Below are positions 5,678-13,663 of a DNA stretch of 39,486 nt, piece by piece. Origin of the DNA: a virus; IMG/VR virus record IMGVR_UViG_3300046817_000862, positions 1 to 39,486 of that record; one strand, written 5' to 3'. The notes beneath the pieces are model-generated. The model saw nothing but the letters and a program-made list of their open reading frames with translations. It was not told where the DNA came from and did not search any database. Position 1 is the stretch's first letter, and the number at the start of each line of letters is the position of its first letter. The translations under genes were made by a program, and so were the position numbers.

Positions 5678-6135
5678 GCACGATGGTCGCGGGCAACTGG
5701 CTGGCGGTCCGCGACGGCGATCCACGGGCACGAGCGCTCTTTACCCGGCATTACTCCGCAACGCTAAAGCGGTCACAACCTGTGCGGCCAGTAGGGAACA
5801 CCGAACGATTTGTTGGGCCAGGAGAGCACGTGGTGTTGCTTACCGAAGATTGTCAGGCGCTTTTCGTCTGGCGCTCGGAACGGTTCCGTTTGGACGGGCA
5901 GACTGGCGTCGGATGCTCTGTGTTTCGCAACGAGGGACCGGCTCTAAGTTCTGACTTGATCCGCGAGGCCGACGAGCTGGCGTGGCAGCGCTGGCCAGGC
6001 GAGCGGCACTTCACGTACGTCGATGCGGGCAAGATTCGGCCGAAGCGCGATCCTGGGCGCTGCTTTCTCAGGGCAGGCTGGCAGCGTGCGGGCACGTCGC
6101 AGACGGGACTGATCCTGCTGGAGAGGTTGCCGTGA
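5674..6135 (+). CDS. Conserved phage protein, possible GNAT-like fold
   Basis: This encodes 153 residues from a GTG overlapping the previous stop (GTGA). Signature phrases are LFTRHYSATL near the start, GPGEHVVLLTEDCQALFVWR, GVGCSVFRNEGPALSSDLIR and AWQRWPGERHFTYVDAGKIR, closing with a strand pair ending LILLERLP. From memory this pattern recurs as an unannotated protein in many phages and resembles small acyltransferase (GNAT) architecture: a central strand, a helix, then the final strand pair. No acetyl-CoA P-loop is obvious, so the activity is uncertain. Next to a methyltransferase and nuclease, a nucleic-acid or host-protein modification role is a guess. Confidence 0.75.
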   Translation: MSTMVAGNWLAVRDGDPRARALFTRHYSATLKRSQPVRPVGNTERFVGPGEHVVLLTEDCQALFVWRSERFRLDGQTGVGCSVFRNEGPALSSDLIREADELAWQRWPGERHFTYVDAGKIRPKRDPGRCFLRAGWQRAGTSQTGLILLERLP

Positions 6136-6227
6136 CGCCCGTCTGGCACCCGCCCTTGGCCGTGTGGTTGGCATGCGCGCTGTCGCTGGCGTGCATGGCC
6201 ATGTTCGTGTGGGTGGTGCTGCGCTGA
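6132..6227 (+). CDS. Tiny single-span membrane protein
   Basis: This encodes 31 residues from a GTG overlapping the previous stop (GTGA), and its TGA overlaps the methyltransferase ATG (TGATG). After a short proline-containing head it is one hydrophobic helix (LAVWLACALSLACMAMFVWV) ending in a positive residue, so it is probably a one-pass inner-membrane peptide. Perfect overlap with both neighbours argues that it is a real gene. The function is unknown; superinfection exclusion or membrane perturbation are possible roles. Confidence 0.55.
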   Translation: MTPVWHPPLAVWLACALSLACMAMFVWVVLR

Positions 6228-7660
6228 TGCGGGCAGTCTCGCTATTCAGTGGCGCGGGCGGCTTCGAGGTCGGCCTCGAGCGGGCGGGCATCCAGACCGT
6301 GCTGCAAGCCGAGAACGACCCGTGGTGTCTATCCGTGCTCGAGCGGCACTGGCCGGAGGTAACCCGAGTTGACGACGTTCGCAAAGTGGACAAGGCCGCA
6401 CTCCGCGGACGACGCCGAGAATGGTTGGGAGCAGCGCCACGAGGTGCCGCCCGTCCTGGCGATCAGCCAGAACCAGCGTGGCGAAGTGGTGACGACGGAG
6501 TACGCCCACCAACTGACGAGCGGTGGTGGCAAACCGGGCGAGGGCTACTCGGCGATATTGACCTCGTCTACGGCGGATTCCCGTGCCAGGACCTCAGCGT
6601 GGCCGGAGCGCGGGCCGGTTTTCGGGGCGAACGCAGCAGTCTCTGGTTTGAGTTCCAACGGGTATTGTCCGAGCTGCGGCCACGATGGGCGCTTATTGAG
6701 AATGTTCCCGGATTGCTTAGCTCGGACGGAGGACGGGACATGGCAACCGTCCTCGGGGGGCTGGGCGACCTCGGGTACGGGTGGGCCTACCGCGTACTGG
6801 ACGCGCGCTGGTTCGGAGTCCCCCAGCGACGCCGTCGTGTCTTCATTGTCGGCTGTCTTGGAGACGCGGCCCGTGCCGCGGCGGTACTGGCTGTCTGCGA
6901 GAGCTGCGGCGGGCATCCTGCGCAGGGCCGAGAAGCGGGGGAAGACGTTGCCCCCACGCTTGATGACGGCGCTCGTCGATCTAGCGTCGAACTCCCAATG
7001 ATCGGCTTTCACTCGAAGGATTACGGCCAGGACGCAGCCTACGACATCAGCCCGACCGTGCGCGCCGCAGAGAACGAGAACGGCGGTACGCCACCAGCTA
7101 TCGTCACTGCGTTCGACTGGCAAGCGTCAGCCGGCAATGACGAGTCATGGCGCGGCAAGGGACGGCAGCACGTGGTCCGCTCGGGCGACTACGCCGGTGC
7201 GGTCAGCGCAACCCGAACGGATGCGGTCTTCGGTGACGGCGTTGCGCGCAGTCTGACTGCGCGCAACGAACGCATAGACGCCGAGACAGAGAACCTCCTG
7301 GTCGCTGGCCCGGTCCGGGCCAGCGACGGACATCATGGCCACAGCAGTCCGCGCGGCGACGGCGCCGACAACCTGATCGCCTGGGATGACCGCAACCAGG
7401 CCGCCGACACTGACGCCCATCACACGCTGCGCGGCGCGGGCCTGCAGCGCTCGGACGTGGTCAGCGGTGGCATGGGCGTGCGCCGGCTGACGCCGCTCGA
7501 GTGCGAGCGGCTCCAGGGCTGGCCTGACGAGCACACGCGCTGGATGGCTGAGGGCTTGCCCATCCCGGACAGTCACCGGTACCAGATGATCGGCAACGGT
7601 GTCGCGAGTCCGTGCGCCGAATGGATCGGACACCGCATGGTGGAGGCCAACCGGTGGTGA
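6227..7660 (+). CDS. dcm: C5 cytosine DNA methyltransferase (Dcm-like)
   Basis: This 477-residue enzyme transfers methyl from S-adenosylmethionine to C5 of cytosine in a specific DNA site. Motif I is AVSLFSGAGGFEVGLERAG (residues 3-21). Motif IV is GGFPCQDLS with nucleophile Cys120. Motif VI is ENVPG near residue 158. Motif VIII is PQRRRRVFIVG. Motifs IX-X are RRLTPLECERLQGWP and YQMIGNGVASP. The long segment between VIII and IX is the target-recognition region with phage-type repeats such as DVAPTLDDG. Two oddities: about 50 extra arginine-rich residues between motifs III and IV, and a 210-codon frame on the same strand inside the gene. No matching restriction enzyme is adjacent, so protection against host restriction is likely. 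Confidence 0.95.
   Translation: MRAVSLFSGAGGFEVGLERAGIQTVLQAENDPWCLSVLERHWPEVTRVDDVRKVDKAALRGRRREWLGAAPRGAARPGDQPEPAWRSGDDGVRPPTDERWWQTGRGLLGDIDLVYGGFPCQDLSVAGARAGFRGERSSLWFEFQRVLSELRPRWALIENVPGLLSSDGGRDMATVLGGLGDLGYGWAYRVLDARWFGVPQRRRRVFIVGCLGDAARAAAVLAVCESCGGHPAQGREAGEDVAPTLDDGARRSSVELPMIGFHSKDYGQDAAYDISPTVRAAENENGGTPPAIVTAFDWQASAGNDESWRGKGRQHVVRSGDYAGAVSATRTDAVFGDGVARSLTARNERIDAETENLLVAGPVRASDGHHGHSSPRGDGADNLIAWDDRNQAADTDAHHTLRGAGLQRSDVVSGGMGVRRLTPLECERLQGWPDEHTRWMAEGLPIPDSHRYQMIGNGVASPCAEWIGHRMVEANRW
6369..7001 (+). CDS. Nested out-of-frame gene inside dcm (conserved phage motif)
   Basis: This is a 210-residue frame, +1 relative to dcm and wholly inside it. Its middle has a zinc-knuckle-like CPSCG. 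Its end has PSDAVVSSLSAVLETRPVPRR, YWLSARAAAGILRRAEKRGK and LPPRL. The second phrase is one I recall from annotated phage proteins of unknown function, so both frames of this DNA appear to encode conserved protein. The first third (LAISQNQRGEVVTTEYAHQL, GGGKPGEGY) resembles target-recognition text of phage methyltransferases. The start is uncertain: TTG 6369 is the first possible codon and has no clear ribosome site; later GTGs exist. It may be a small nucleic-acid-binding protein. Confidence 0.5.
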   Translation: MTTFAKWTRPHSADDAENGWEQRHEVPPVLAISQNQRGEVVTTEYAHQLTSGGGKPGEGYSAILTSSTADSRARTSAWPERGPVFGANAAVSGLSSNGYCPSCGHDGRLLRMFPDCLARTEDGTWQPSSGGWATSGTGGPTAYWTRAGSESPSDAVVSSLSAVLETRPVPRRYWLSARAAAGILRRAEKRGKTLPPRLMTALVDLASNSQ

Positions 7661-8015
7661 GCACACGCCAGCCAGCGCTCGTGGTCCACGGCATCAGCTA
7701 CCCCGCGACCAGGAGGCTGCGCAGCACGCTGGTCGGTGACGAATCGGAAAAACACTTTCTCAGTCGCGTGACGCGCCTTGCCGAGCTCTACGGCTGGGTG
7801 GTGTGGCACACGCTCGATTCGACCGGCACGCGCGCCGGCGAGCCCGACCTGCGCATGCTGCGTCCGCCGCGCTACATCGTCGCCGAGTTGAAAAGCGAGC
7901 ACGGTCGACTGCGGCCCGAGCAGGTCACGGCGATCGGCCTGCTCGAGCAATGCCCAGGCATCGAGGTTTTTTGTTGGCGCCCGCGCAACTGGGTTGAGAT
8001 TGTGGAGGTGTTGCG

Positions 8016-8019
<4 letters not shown>
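7657..8019 (+). CDS. VRR-NUC domain nuclease
   Basis: This encodes 120 residues from a GTG overlapping the dcm stop. The VRR-NUC core runs from about residue 30 to the end: SRVTRLAELYGWVVWHTLDS, then the metal site GEPDLRMLRPPRY and IVAELKSEHGRL, then RPEQVTAIGLLEQ. The acidic residues of EPD and the E and K of AELK are the expected PD-(D/E)XK catalytic set. Stand-alone VRR-NUC proteins in phages act on branched or flap DNA, in the manner of Holliday-junction resolvases. Its place before the RecT-like gene and the replication initiator fits recombination-dependent replication or packaging preparation. Confidence 0.85.
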
Positions 8020-8766
<747 letters not shown>

Positions 8767-8767
<1 letters not shown>

Positions 8768-9834
8768 TGACTGACGTGCTGGCGCTGCTCTCGCCCGCGG
8801 AGCCGGGGCAACTCACACCCACGAGTTTGCTACTGCGCGAGGGCATCGCTATCGAGGACTGGTCGCGCATCGGTGCGCAACTCGCGCGTGTTGATCGTGC
8901 GTATCGCTGGTGGGTCGGCGACTGGCTGAATTATGGCGAGCGCGAGTACGGCGAGATGTACGCCGAAGCACTCGAGCGCACTGGACTGGATTATCAGCAG
9001 TTGGCCAACTGCAAATGGGTGTCCGCGGCAGTGGGAGTTTCACACCGGTGTGAAAATCTTTCGTGGGGTCATCATTACGAAGTCGCGGCGCTGGTACCTG
9101 ACGACCAGGACTTCTGGCTCGAGCGCGCCACCGGGCAACTCTGGACCCGTCAGCAATTGCGGGCGCATATCAAAGGGCCGAAGGCCTTGCCAGAGCCAAC
9201 GGATGAGCACCCCCTCCTCCTGCTGCGGTTCTGTCAGGCGGAGCTACCGACAGCGACCATCGTCTCGCTGATTTTGCGGGTGGCATTCCCCGATGCCGAA
9301 CGCGCGCTCGATATGACGTATGGCAGTGGCGCGTTCTGGGACGGCTCTTCAGATGTTCAGGTAACGGCGCACGACGCCAATCCTGCCCGCGCGCTGGATG
9401 GAGTAGCGGACTTCACTCGGTTGGACTACCCAGACGGCAGCTTCGACGTTGCGCTGTTCGATCCGCCGCACATCGCCGATGCGGGTGCTGAGTCGATTAT
9501 GCGCGCGCGATTCGGAACTTATGGAAGCAGCGAATTGCCCGACGTCATCGTCGCTGGTACACGCGAAGCGTGGCGAGTCGCGCGGTTGGGGATCATCGTC
9601 AAGGTCACTGACCACTCGCACTCGCAGGAGTACGTGCTCGAGTCTGACTGGGTTCGCTCAGCGTTGGATGGTCGCAAGCCCTATGACGTCGTGCATCAGG
9701 TGCGCACCGGGGCACTGGTTGACCCAAAGTGGGAGGAGCAAAAGAGTGCCTACAACAACGGGTCGACCTATCTGATCTTCCGAAAAGACAGCCAGAAACA
9801 CATTCTGCGCGGACGACGGAGGGAGCAACGATGA
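8767..9834 (+). CDS. LmbU-like DNA-binding domain fused to a SAM methyltransferase
   Basis: This encodes 355 residues from an ATG overlapping the Rpf stop (TGATG). Residues about 15-140 resemble the LmbU regulator family: WWVGDWLNYGEREYGEMY, LDYQQLANCKWVSAAV, ENLSWGHHYEVAAL, and WTRQQLRAHIK. From about residue 175 a Rossmann methyltransferase follows: the SAM loop ALDMTYGSGAFW, acidic ligand VTAHDANP, and a DPPH tetrad in the place of the DPPY of N6/N4 DNA methylases. A target region follows. The final strand YLIFRKD closes the sheet. DNA amino-methylation targeted by the N-terminal domain is likely. The fusion itself and the DPPH variant are the odd points. Confidence 0.8.
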
Positions 9835-10049
9835 GTGAGCAGGACCCCCTTGCGGGACTGAAACGGATGCCAGACTTGTGGGCGTTATTCAGCCAGCAGC
9901 CTGAGCAGATCCAGTCGGCATATCTTGATTGGTGGCAGCAGCGGATTGAAACTCGCGGCGCGCATCGAGATTGTCTCGAGCCGTTCCTAGCTGGATATCG
10001 CGCTCGCGATCGTGCGCTCACCCGTCGCAAGGTCGTGGTACACGCATGA
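9831..10049 (+). CDS. Small early protein of unknown function
   Basis: This encodes 72 residues from an ATG overlapping the methyltransferase stop (ATGA), and its own TGA overlaps the RecT-like ATG. It is helical with several tryptophans (MPDLWALFSQQPEQIQSAYL, DWWQQRIETRG) and a basic end (RARDRALTRRKVVVHA). No family is recognised. Strict coupling to recT suggests a partner in recombination, a guess based only on position. Confidence 0.7.
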   Translation: MSEQDPLAGLKRMPDLWALFSQQPEQIQSAYLDWWQQRIETRGAHRDCLEPFLAGYRARDRALTRRKVVVHA

Positions 10050-10933
10050 CGCAATCGCTCGCGCGGGCCGAGGGGCTCAGCGACACCCAGCTCCGTGCCC
10101 GATTGAAGCTGGCGCGCAGCACGGGCTTTTCGCTCGAGGGCGCGACCAGCGACCAACTGCACATGGTCTACCTGGTGGCGCAGCGGTATGCCCTGGACCC
10201 GCTCACGCATGTGGGCCTGTTCCAGGGCAAACCGTGGTACACGCTGGACGGGCGCATCCACATGGCGCGCCGCCACCCGCAATTCCGCGGCCTGACCACG
10301 CGCCCACTGACGAAAGACGAAAAGGAGGCGTGGGGCTACAAGCCGGACGACCTGGTCGTCGAATGCACGATGCACACCAAGGACTGGGGCGACATTTCTG
10401 CCCGCGCGAAGGTGACCGCGGCCGAGCGGATGATGCGCACGCCGACAGGTACTCACCCCCAGGAGATGGCCGAGAAGCGGGCCATCGCGCGTGCGTCGCG
10501 TCTGGCCTTCGGGCTGGAGATCCCGGACGAGACCGACGCGGAGGCCGCCGACGAGGAGCGCAACGACCCGCAGAAGGTGGCCGCCAACGGTGCACGCTAC
10601 ACCGAGATTTTTGGGGCCGACGAGGACCACTCGCCGTACGAACTTCCCGAGGCTCAGGTACTCACCGCACCGGAGCCGTCGAGTGCGGTGGCGCCGGACC
10701 CCCCGACGCCGGCGCCACCGTCCGATTCACCCCTGGCGGACAAGTACCGACGCAACCACGAATTGATTGCGGAATGTCGCAAGCGGAACATTGCCGGGAT
10801 GGATCCACTCAAACTCGGTATGGCGGAGGACGTGGTGGAGGCCGCCAACCTGGAACTGGCGGACCGCATCGCGCGCTACGACTTCGAGAACGCCGAGGTG
10901 GCGCGACAGAAGGCCAAGGAAGGCCTCAGGTAA
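10046..10933 (+). CDS. RecT/Bet-like single-strand annealing protein
   Basis: This encodes 295 residues from an ATG overlapping the previous stop. Residues about 30-110 have the hallmark of RecT and Redbeta relatives: a helix, then AQRYALDPLTHVGLFQGKPW and YTLDGRIHMARRHPQFRGL, then further strands. RMMRTPTGTHPQEMAEKRAI near residue 140 matches the region where these proteins carry a helix that finishes the core. The C-terminal third is a proline-rich acidic linker and a charged helix, probably for partner or SSB contact. It anneals complementary strands for recombination and repair of phage ends. No separate exonuclease partner is seen, but the VRR-NUC protein upstream may serve. Confidence 0.75.
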   Translation: MTQSLARAEGLSDTQLRARLKLARSTGFSLEGATSDQLHMVYLVAQRYALDPLTHVGLFQGKPWYTLDGRIHMARRHPQFRGLTTRPLTKDEKEAWGYKPDDLVVECTMHTKDWGDISARAKVTAAERMMRTPTGTHPQEMAEKRAIARASRLAFGLEIPDETDAEAADEERNDPQKVAANGARYTEIFGADEDHSPYELPEAQVLTAPEPSSAVAPDPPTPAPPSDSPLADKYRRNHELIAECRKRNIAGMDPLKLGMAEDVVEAANLELADRIARYDFENAEVARQKAKEGLR

Positions 10934-10961
10934 CGTTTTCGATGTTTCGGTGTAGTTCGTG

Positions 10962-11735
10962 ATGCCGTGGATCGAGTCGCATCAATCACTGGCGCGCCAT
11001 CGCAAGACGCTGGAAGCGGTAGCCCTGCTCAGGGTCGATCGGCACAAATTGATCGGTCACCTGCACGAGTTGTGGTGGTGGGGTCTGGATAACGCCGACA
11101 GCTCGGGCATGGTCGGGCATGCACCTCCGGAGGCGCTGGCTGCGGCCGCAGGCTGGCCACTGCGCGACGCGAATCGATTCGTCGAAGCGTTGCGGACGGC
11201 AGGCTTTTTAGACCAGACGGAAGACGGGTACGTGCTCCACGACTGGTATGACTACGCGGGTCGCATGATTCAAAAACGTGCAGCGAACAAACAGCGCATG
11301 CAGGACGCACGTGCAGCGAACGTGCAACGCACAAACGACGCACGTGCAGGGGCTACCGTACCGGACCTACCGGACCGTACCGTACCCCTAAACCCCCTCT
11401 CTGCACAGACCGCGGCTCACGAGGCGTCTGGCGCTAATGGGGCTGCGCCCCACGCCGACGCCACGCCGCACCAGGACGACGAGAGTCCGCCCCAGACGCT
11501 GCGTCCCGGCATGGCCATCTGCCCGCAGTGTCGCCTGCCGTTCTCAGGCCAGTACATCGACCACACCGCGGAGAAACACAAAGTCAACCCCTCGGCGTCC
11601 CCGGGCAATCTCGGCAGTAAGCTTCGCCGCGACAGTGAGCCCGAGCCGCCGCCGCCCGACGTCGCCGCCCAGTTCGCCGCCATGCACCAGCGGCTCCAGG
11701 ATCTCGAGCAGCAAACCGAGGTCAAGTCGTGCTGA
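10962..11735 (+). CDS. Replication initiator / replisome organiser (DnaD-N-like winged helix)
   Basis: This encodes 257 residues from the ATG at 10962; a GTG precedes it directly. Residues 1-105 form the winged-helix type found in phage replisome organisers: WIESHQSLARHRKTLEAVAL, LIGHLHELWWWGLDNAD, a second helix pair, then GFLDQTEDGYVLHDWYDYAG. Residues 106-130 are two 11-residue repeats matching DNA iterons. A low-complexity linker follows. Around residue 190 a zinc-finger-like CPQCRLPF ends with H-T-A-E-K-H. The C-terminus is a coiled coil. Such proteins bind the origin and recruit the helicase loader; none is encoded here, so host DnaB is probably used. Confidence 0.75.
   Translation: MPWIESHQSLARHRKTLEAVALLRVDRHKLIGHLHELWWWGLDNADSSGMVGHAPPEALAAAAGWPLRDANRFVEALRTAGFLDQTEDGYVLHDWYDYAGRMIQKRAANKQRMQDARAANVQRTNDARAGATVPDLPDRTVPLNPLSAQTAAHEASGANGAAPHADATPHQDDESPPQTLRPGMAICPQCRLPFSGQYIDHTAEKHKVNPSASPGNLGSKLRRDSEPEPPPPDVAAQFAAMHQRLQDLEQQTEVKSC
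11276..11349 (+). repeat. 33-bp tandem repeats (iterons) inside the initiator gene
   Basis: ACGTGCAG starts at 11276, 11309 and 11342, exactly 33 bp apart. GACGCACGTGCAG is repeated perfectly at 11304-11316 and 11337-11349. The unit encodes RAANKQRMQDA then RAANVQRTNDA. Spacing near three helical turns and position inside the initiator gene fit origin iterons, as in the lambda O gene. Confidence 0.7.
11354..11387. repeat. TACCG-rich repeat block next to the iterons
   Basis: TACCGGACC occurs twice in perfect tandem (11359-11376). TACCG begins at 11354, 11359, 11368 and 11378, with TACCC at 11383. It follows the 33-bp repeats directly. It may be a second protein-binding array of the replication origin, or simple-sequence slippage in a linker-coding stretch. 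Confidence 0.55.
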
Positions 11736-12010
11736 CCACGCTGGCCGAGTGGCTCGAGCAGGAACTCACCCTGACGCCAGTCGAGATGCGCATCGTTCGC
11801 GTGTTGAGCACTGCCCCGGGCGAGTGGTTCCGCAACACGGCCATCATTCGCGATGTGTGGCGCGACGAGTACCGCGACCAGCAGCTCCTGGACTGCGAAG
11901 CGCATACGCTGCGCGTCCACCTCTCGCGTATCCGCCACAAGCTCGAGCCGACGCACTGGCGTATTGAGAACCGCTATCGGTATGGCTGGTACCGGCTGGG
12001 TGAGGTCTGA
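11729..12010 (+). CDS. OmpR/PhoB-type winged-helix DNA-binding protein
   Basis: This encodes 93 residues from a GTG that overlaps the previous gene by 7 bp. It is one effector domain without a receiver: the first helix TLTPVEMRIVRVLSTAPGEW, helix NTAIIRDVWRDEYRDQQ, the recognition helix AHTLRVHLSRIRHKL, and the beta wing RIENRYRYGWYRL. It is the last early gene before the packaging genes, a common place for a late-gene activator. A perfect dyad lies at its stop codon. Control of late transcription is inferred from position. Confidence 0.85.
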   Translation: MLTTLAEWLEQELTLTPVEMRIVRVLSTAPGEWFRNTAIIRDVWRDEYRDQQLLDCEAHTLRVHLSRIRHKLEPTHWRIENRYRYGWYRLGEV

Positions 12011-12015
12011 CCTCA
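12001..12015. promoter_or_regulatory. Perfect 15-bp dyad at the early/late junction
   Basis: TGAGGTC, one T, GACCTCA is a perfect palindrome spanning the stop codon of the winged-helix gene and the first base of the next ATG. It may be that regulator's own operator, or an RNA hairpin hiding the start of the terminase small gene. There is no T-run. Confidence 0.5.
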
Positions 12016-12389
12016 TGGTGAGTCGCAACCCCATGGTGCAGTCGTTACGCTGCACGGCTCACAATCGGCAGGGCGGAGTGTGTGGCCACTGGGCGACGCC
12101 CGGGCAGCGCGTGTGCTTCCTGCATGGCTCGAAGTCACCGCAAGCAGTAGCCAATGCGGAGGAACGGCTCAAAGCGCTGGTGCATCCGGCCATTACCGGA
12201 CTCCAGGAGTTGATCAACAATGCGGACTCCGACTCCGTCCGGTTGAGTGCCATTCGCGATTTACTGGACCGCACCGGCTACAAACCGAGTGAGAAAATCG
12301 AGAGCACCGGCGACACCACTATCCGTGTCGAATACGCCGACGTTGTCACTCCGAAACTGACACCGGAACGCAGCAATGGTCATGGGTAA
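12015..12389 (+). CDS. terS: Terminase small subunit candidate with zinc-binding N-terminus
   Basis: This encodes 124 residues from the ATG at 12015; an ATG at 12033 is the alternative. Residues about 10-35 hold a C-x(10)-C-x(9)-C-x(3)-H pattern (RCTAHNRQGGVCGHWATPGQ, then VCFLHG), seen in many phage proteins directly before large terminases. A helix (AVANAEERLKALVHPAITGL) and the phrase SVRLSAIRDLLDRTGYKPSE follow; the latter is typical of small-terminase central domains. It abuts terL with no gap. Recognition of the pac or cos site is the expected role. The identification rests on pattern and context. Confidence 0.75.
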   Translation: MVSRNPMVQSLRCTAHNRQGGVCGHWATPGQRVCFLHGSKSPQAVANAEERLKALVHPAITGLQELINNADSDSVRLSAIRDLLDRTGYKPSEKIESTGDTTIRVEYADVVTPKLTPERSNGHG

Positions 12390-13649
12390 ATGCAGGTCAC
12401 GATCACACTCCAGCGTCCGCTCGAGTGGCAGCGTGACGTCATGCAAACCGGTGCCAGATTCTCAGTGCTTGCATGCGGCCGTCGCTCCGGCAAGAGCACG
12501 CTCGGTCAGCACCAGTTGATCCAGACCGCGCTAAGTGGGCGACCAGCCGGCTACTTCGCGCCGAGCTACAAGCTGCTCGGCGAGTTCTGGCGCGAGCTGC
12601 GGACCACGGTCGAGCCCATCACGCGCGGCAAGTCGGAGCAGGACCACCGACTCGAGCTCGTTACTGGCGGTGTGCTCGAGCTCTGGTCGCTCGACGATCC
12701 GAACCCGGCCCGCGGCAGAAAGTACGCTCGCGTAGTGGTCGACGAGGCGGCCATGGTGGCGAACCTGCTGGACATCTGGCAACTCGCCATCCGTCCGACG
12801 CTGGCCGACTTCGCCGGCGATGCCTGGTTCTCATCAACGCCCCGCGGTCTGAACGATTTTCACCAGTTGTACCAATTGGGCCAGGACCCGCTCGAGCAGG
12901 CCTGGCGTTCGTGGCAGATGCCGACCAGCGTCAACCCGTACATCAGCGCCGATGAGATCGAAGCCGCCCGGCACGAGCTACCCGAGCGTGCCTATGCCCA
13001 GGAGTACCTGGCCCAGTTCGTCCAACTCGAGGGTGCTGGGGTTTTCCGTGGGGTCCAGGCCGTCAGTCGCTTGAAGCCAACGCCACCCCAGCGCGGCCAC
13101 CAGTACGTGTTCGGTGTCGACTGGGCGAGGTCAGCCGATTTCACCGTGTTTTCGATCATCGACGCGACGGTGGGGGAGCAGGTGGCTCTCGACCGATTCT
13201 CGAATATCGACTTCGAGTATCAATCCGAGAGACTCCACCGTTGGGCTGAGCTATACCACCCGGTGCAGATCGTGGCCGAAGCCAACTCAATGGGCGGGCC
13301 GCTGGTCGAACGCTTGCAAACCGGCTACGCCAGGCTCGTCGGTCGAGCCCGCGCGGCCCTGCCGATCTACGCGTGGGTCGCATCAAATGCGTCGAAGGCC
13401 GCGGTCATCCAGTCGCTGGGACTGGCGATCGAGCAGGGGCAGATCACCTTGTTGGACGACCCGGTGCAGATCGGTGAGTTGACCGCGTTCGAGTCGTCGG
13501 TGACCGTCACGGGCATGACCAGGTACGCGGCGCCCGCGGGTCTTCACGACGACACGGTGATCGCGTTGGCTCTTGCGCACTTGGGTAGCGAACTCGCGGG
13601 CGCCGCATCGCCGCGCGCACACTACGGATTCGCGTCACACCGACGCTGA
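12390..13649 (+). CDS. terL: Terminase large subunit
   Basis: This 419-residue motor pumps DNA into the prohead and cuts it. Walker A is ACGRRSGKST (residues 28-37). Walker B is YARVVVDEAAM (about 112-122), and the coupling motif is FSSTPRG near residue 150. The RNase H-like nuclease has GVDWARSADFTVF near residue 240, VAEANSMGGPLV and LHDDTVIALALAH, carrying the metal-binding acidic residues. The order and length are normal for the family. It directly follows the small subunit, with the portal about 2 kb further on after two unknown genes and a non-coding block. Confidence 0.95.
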   Translation: MQVTITLQRPLEWQRDVMQTGARFSVLACGRRSGKSTLGQHQLIQTALSGRPAGYFAPSYKLLGEFWRELRTTVEPITRGKSEQDHRLELVTGGVLELWSLDDPNPARGRKYARVVVDEAAMVANLLDIWQLAIRPTLADFAGDAWFSSTPRGLNDFHQLYQLGQDPLEQAWRSWQMPTSVNPYISADEIEAARHELPERAYAQEYLAQFVQLEGAGVFRGVQAVSRLKPTPPQRGHQYVFGVDWARSADFTVFSIIDATVGEQVALDRFSNIDFEYQSERLHRWAELYHPVQIVAEANSMGGPLVERLQTGYARLVGRARAALPIYAWVASNASKAAVIQSLGLAIEQGQITLLDDPVQIGELTAFESSVTVTGMTRYAAPAGLHDDTVIALALAHLGSELAGAASPRAHYGFASHRR

Positions 13650-13663
13650 AGAGAGGACCGCTT

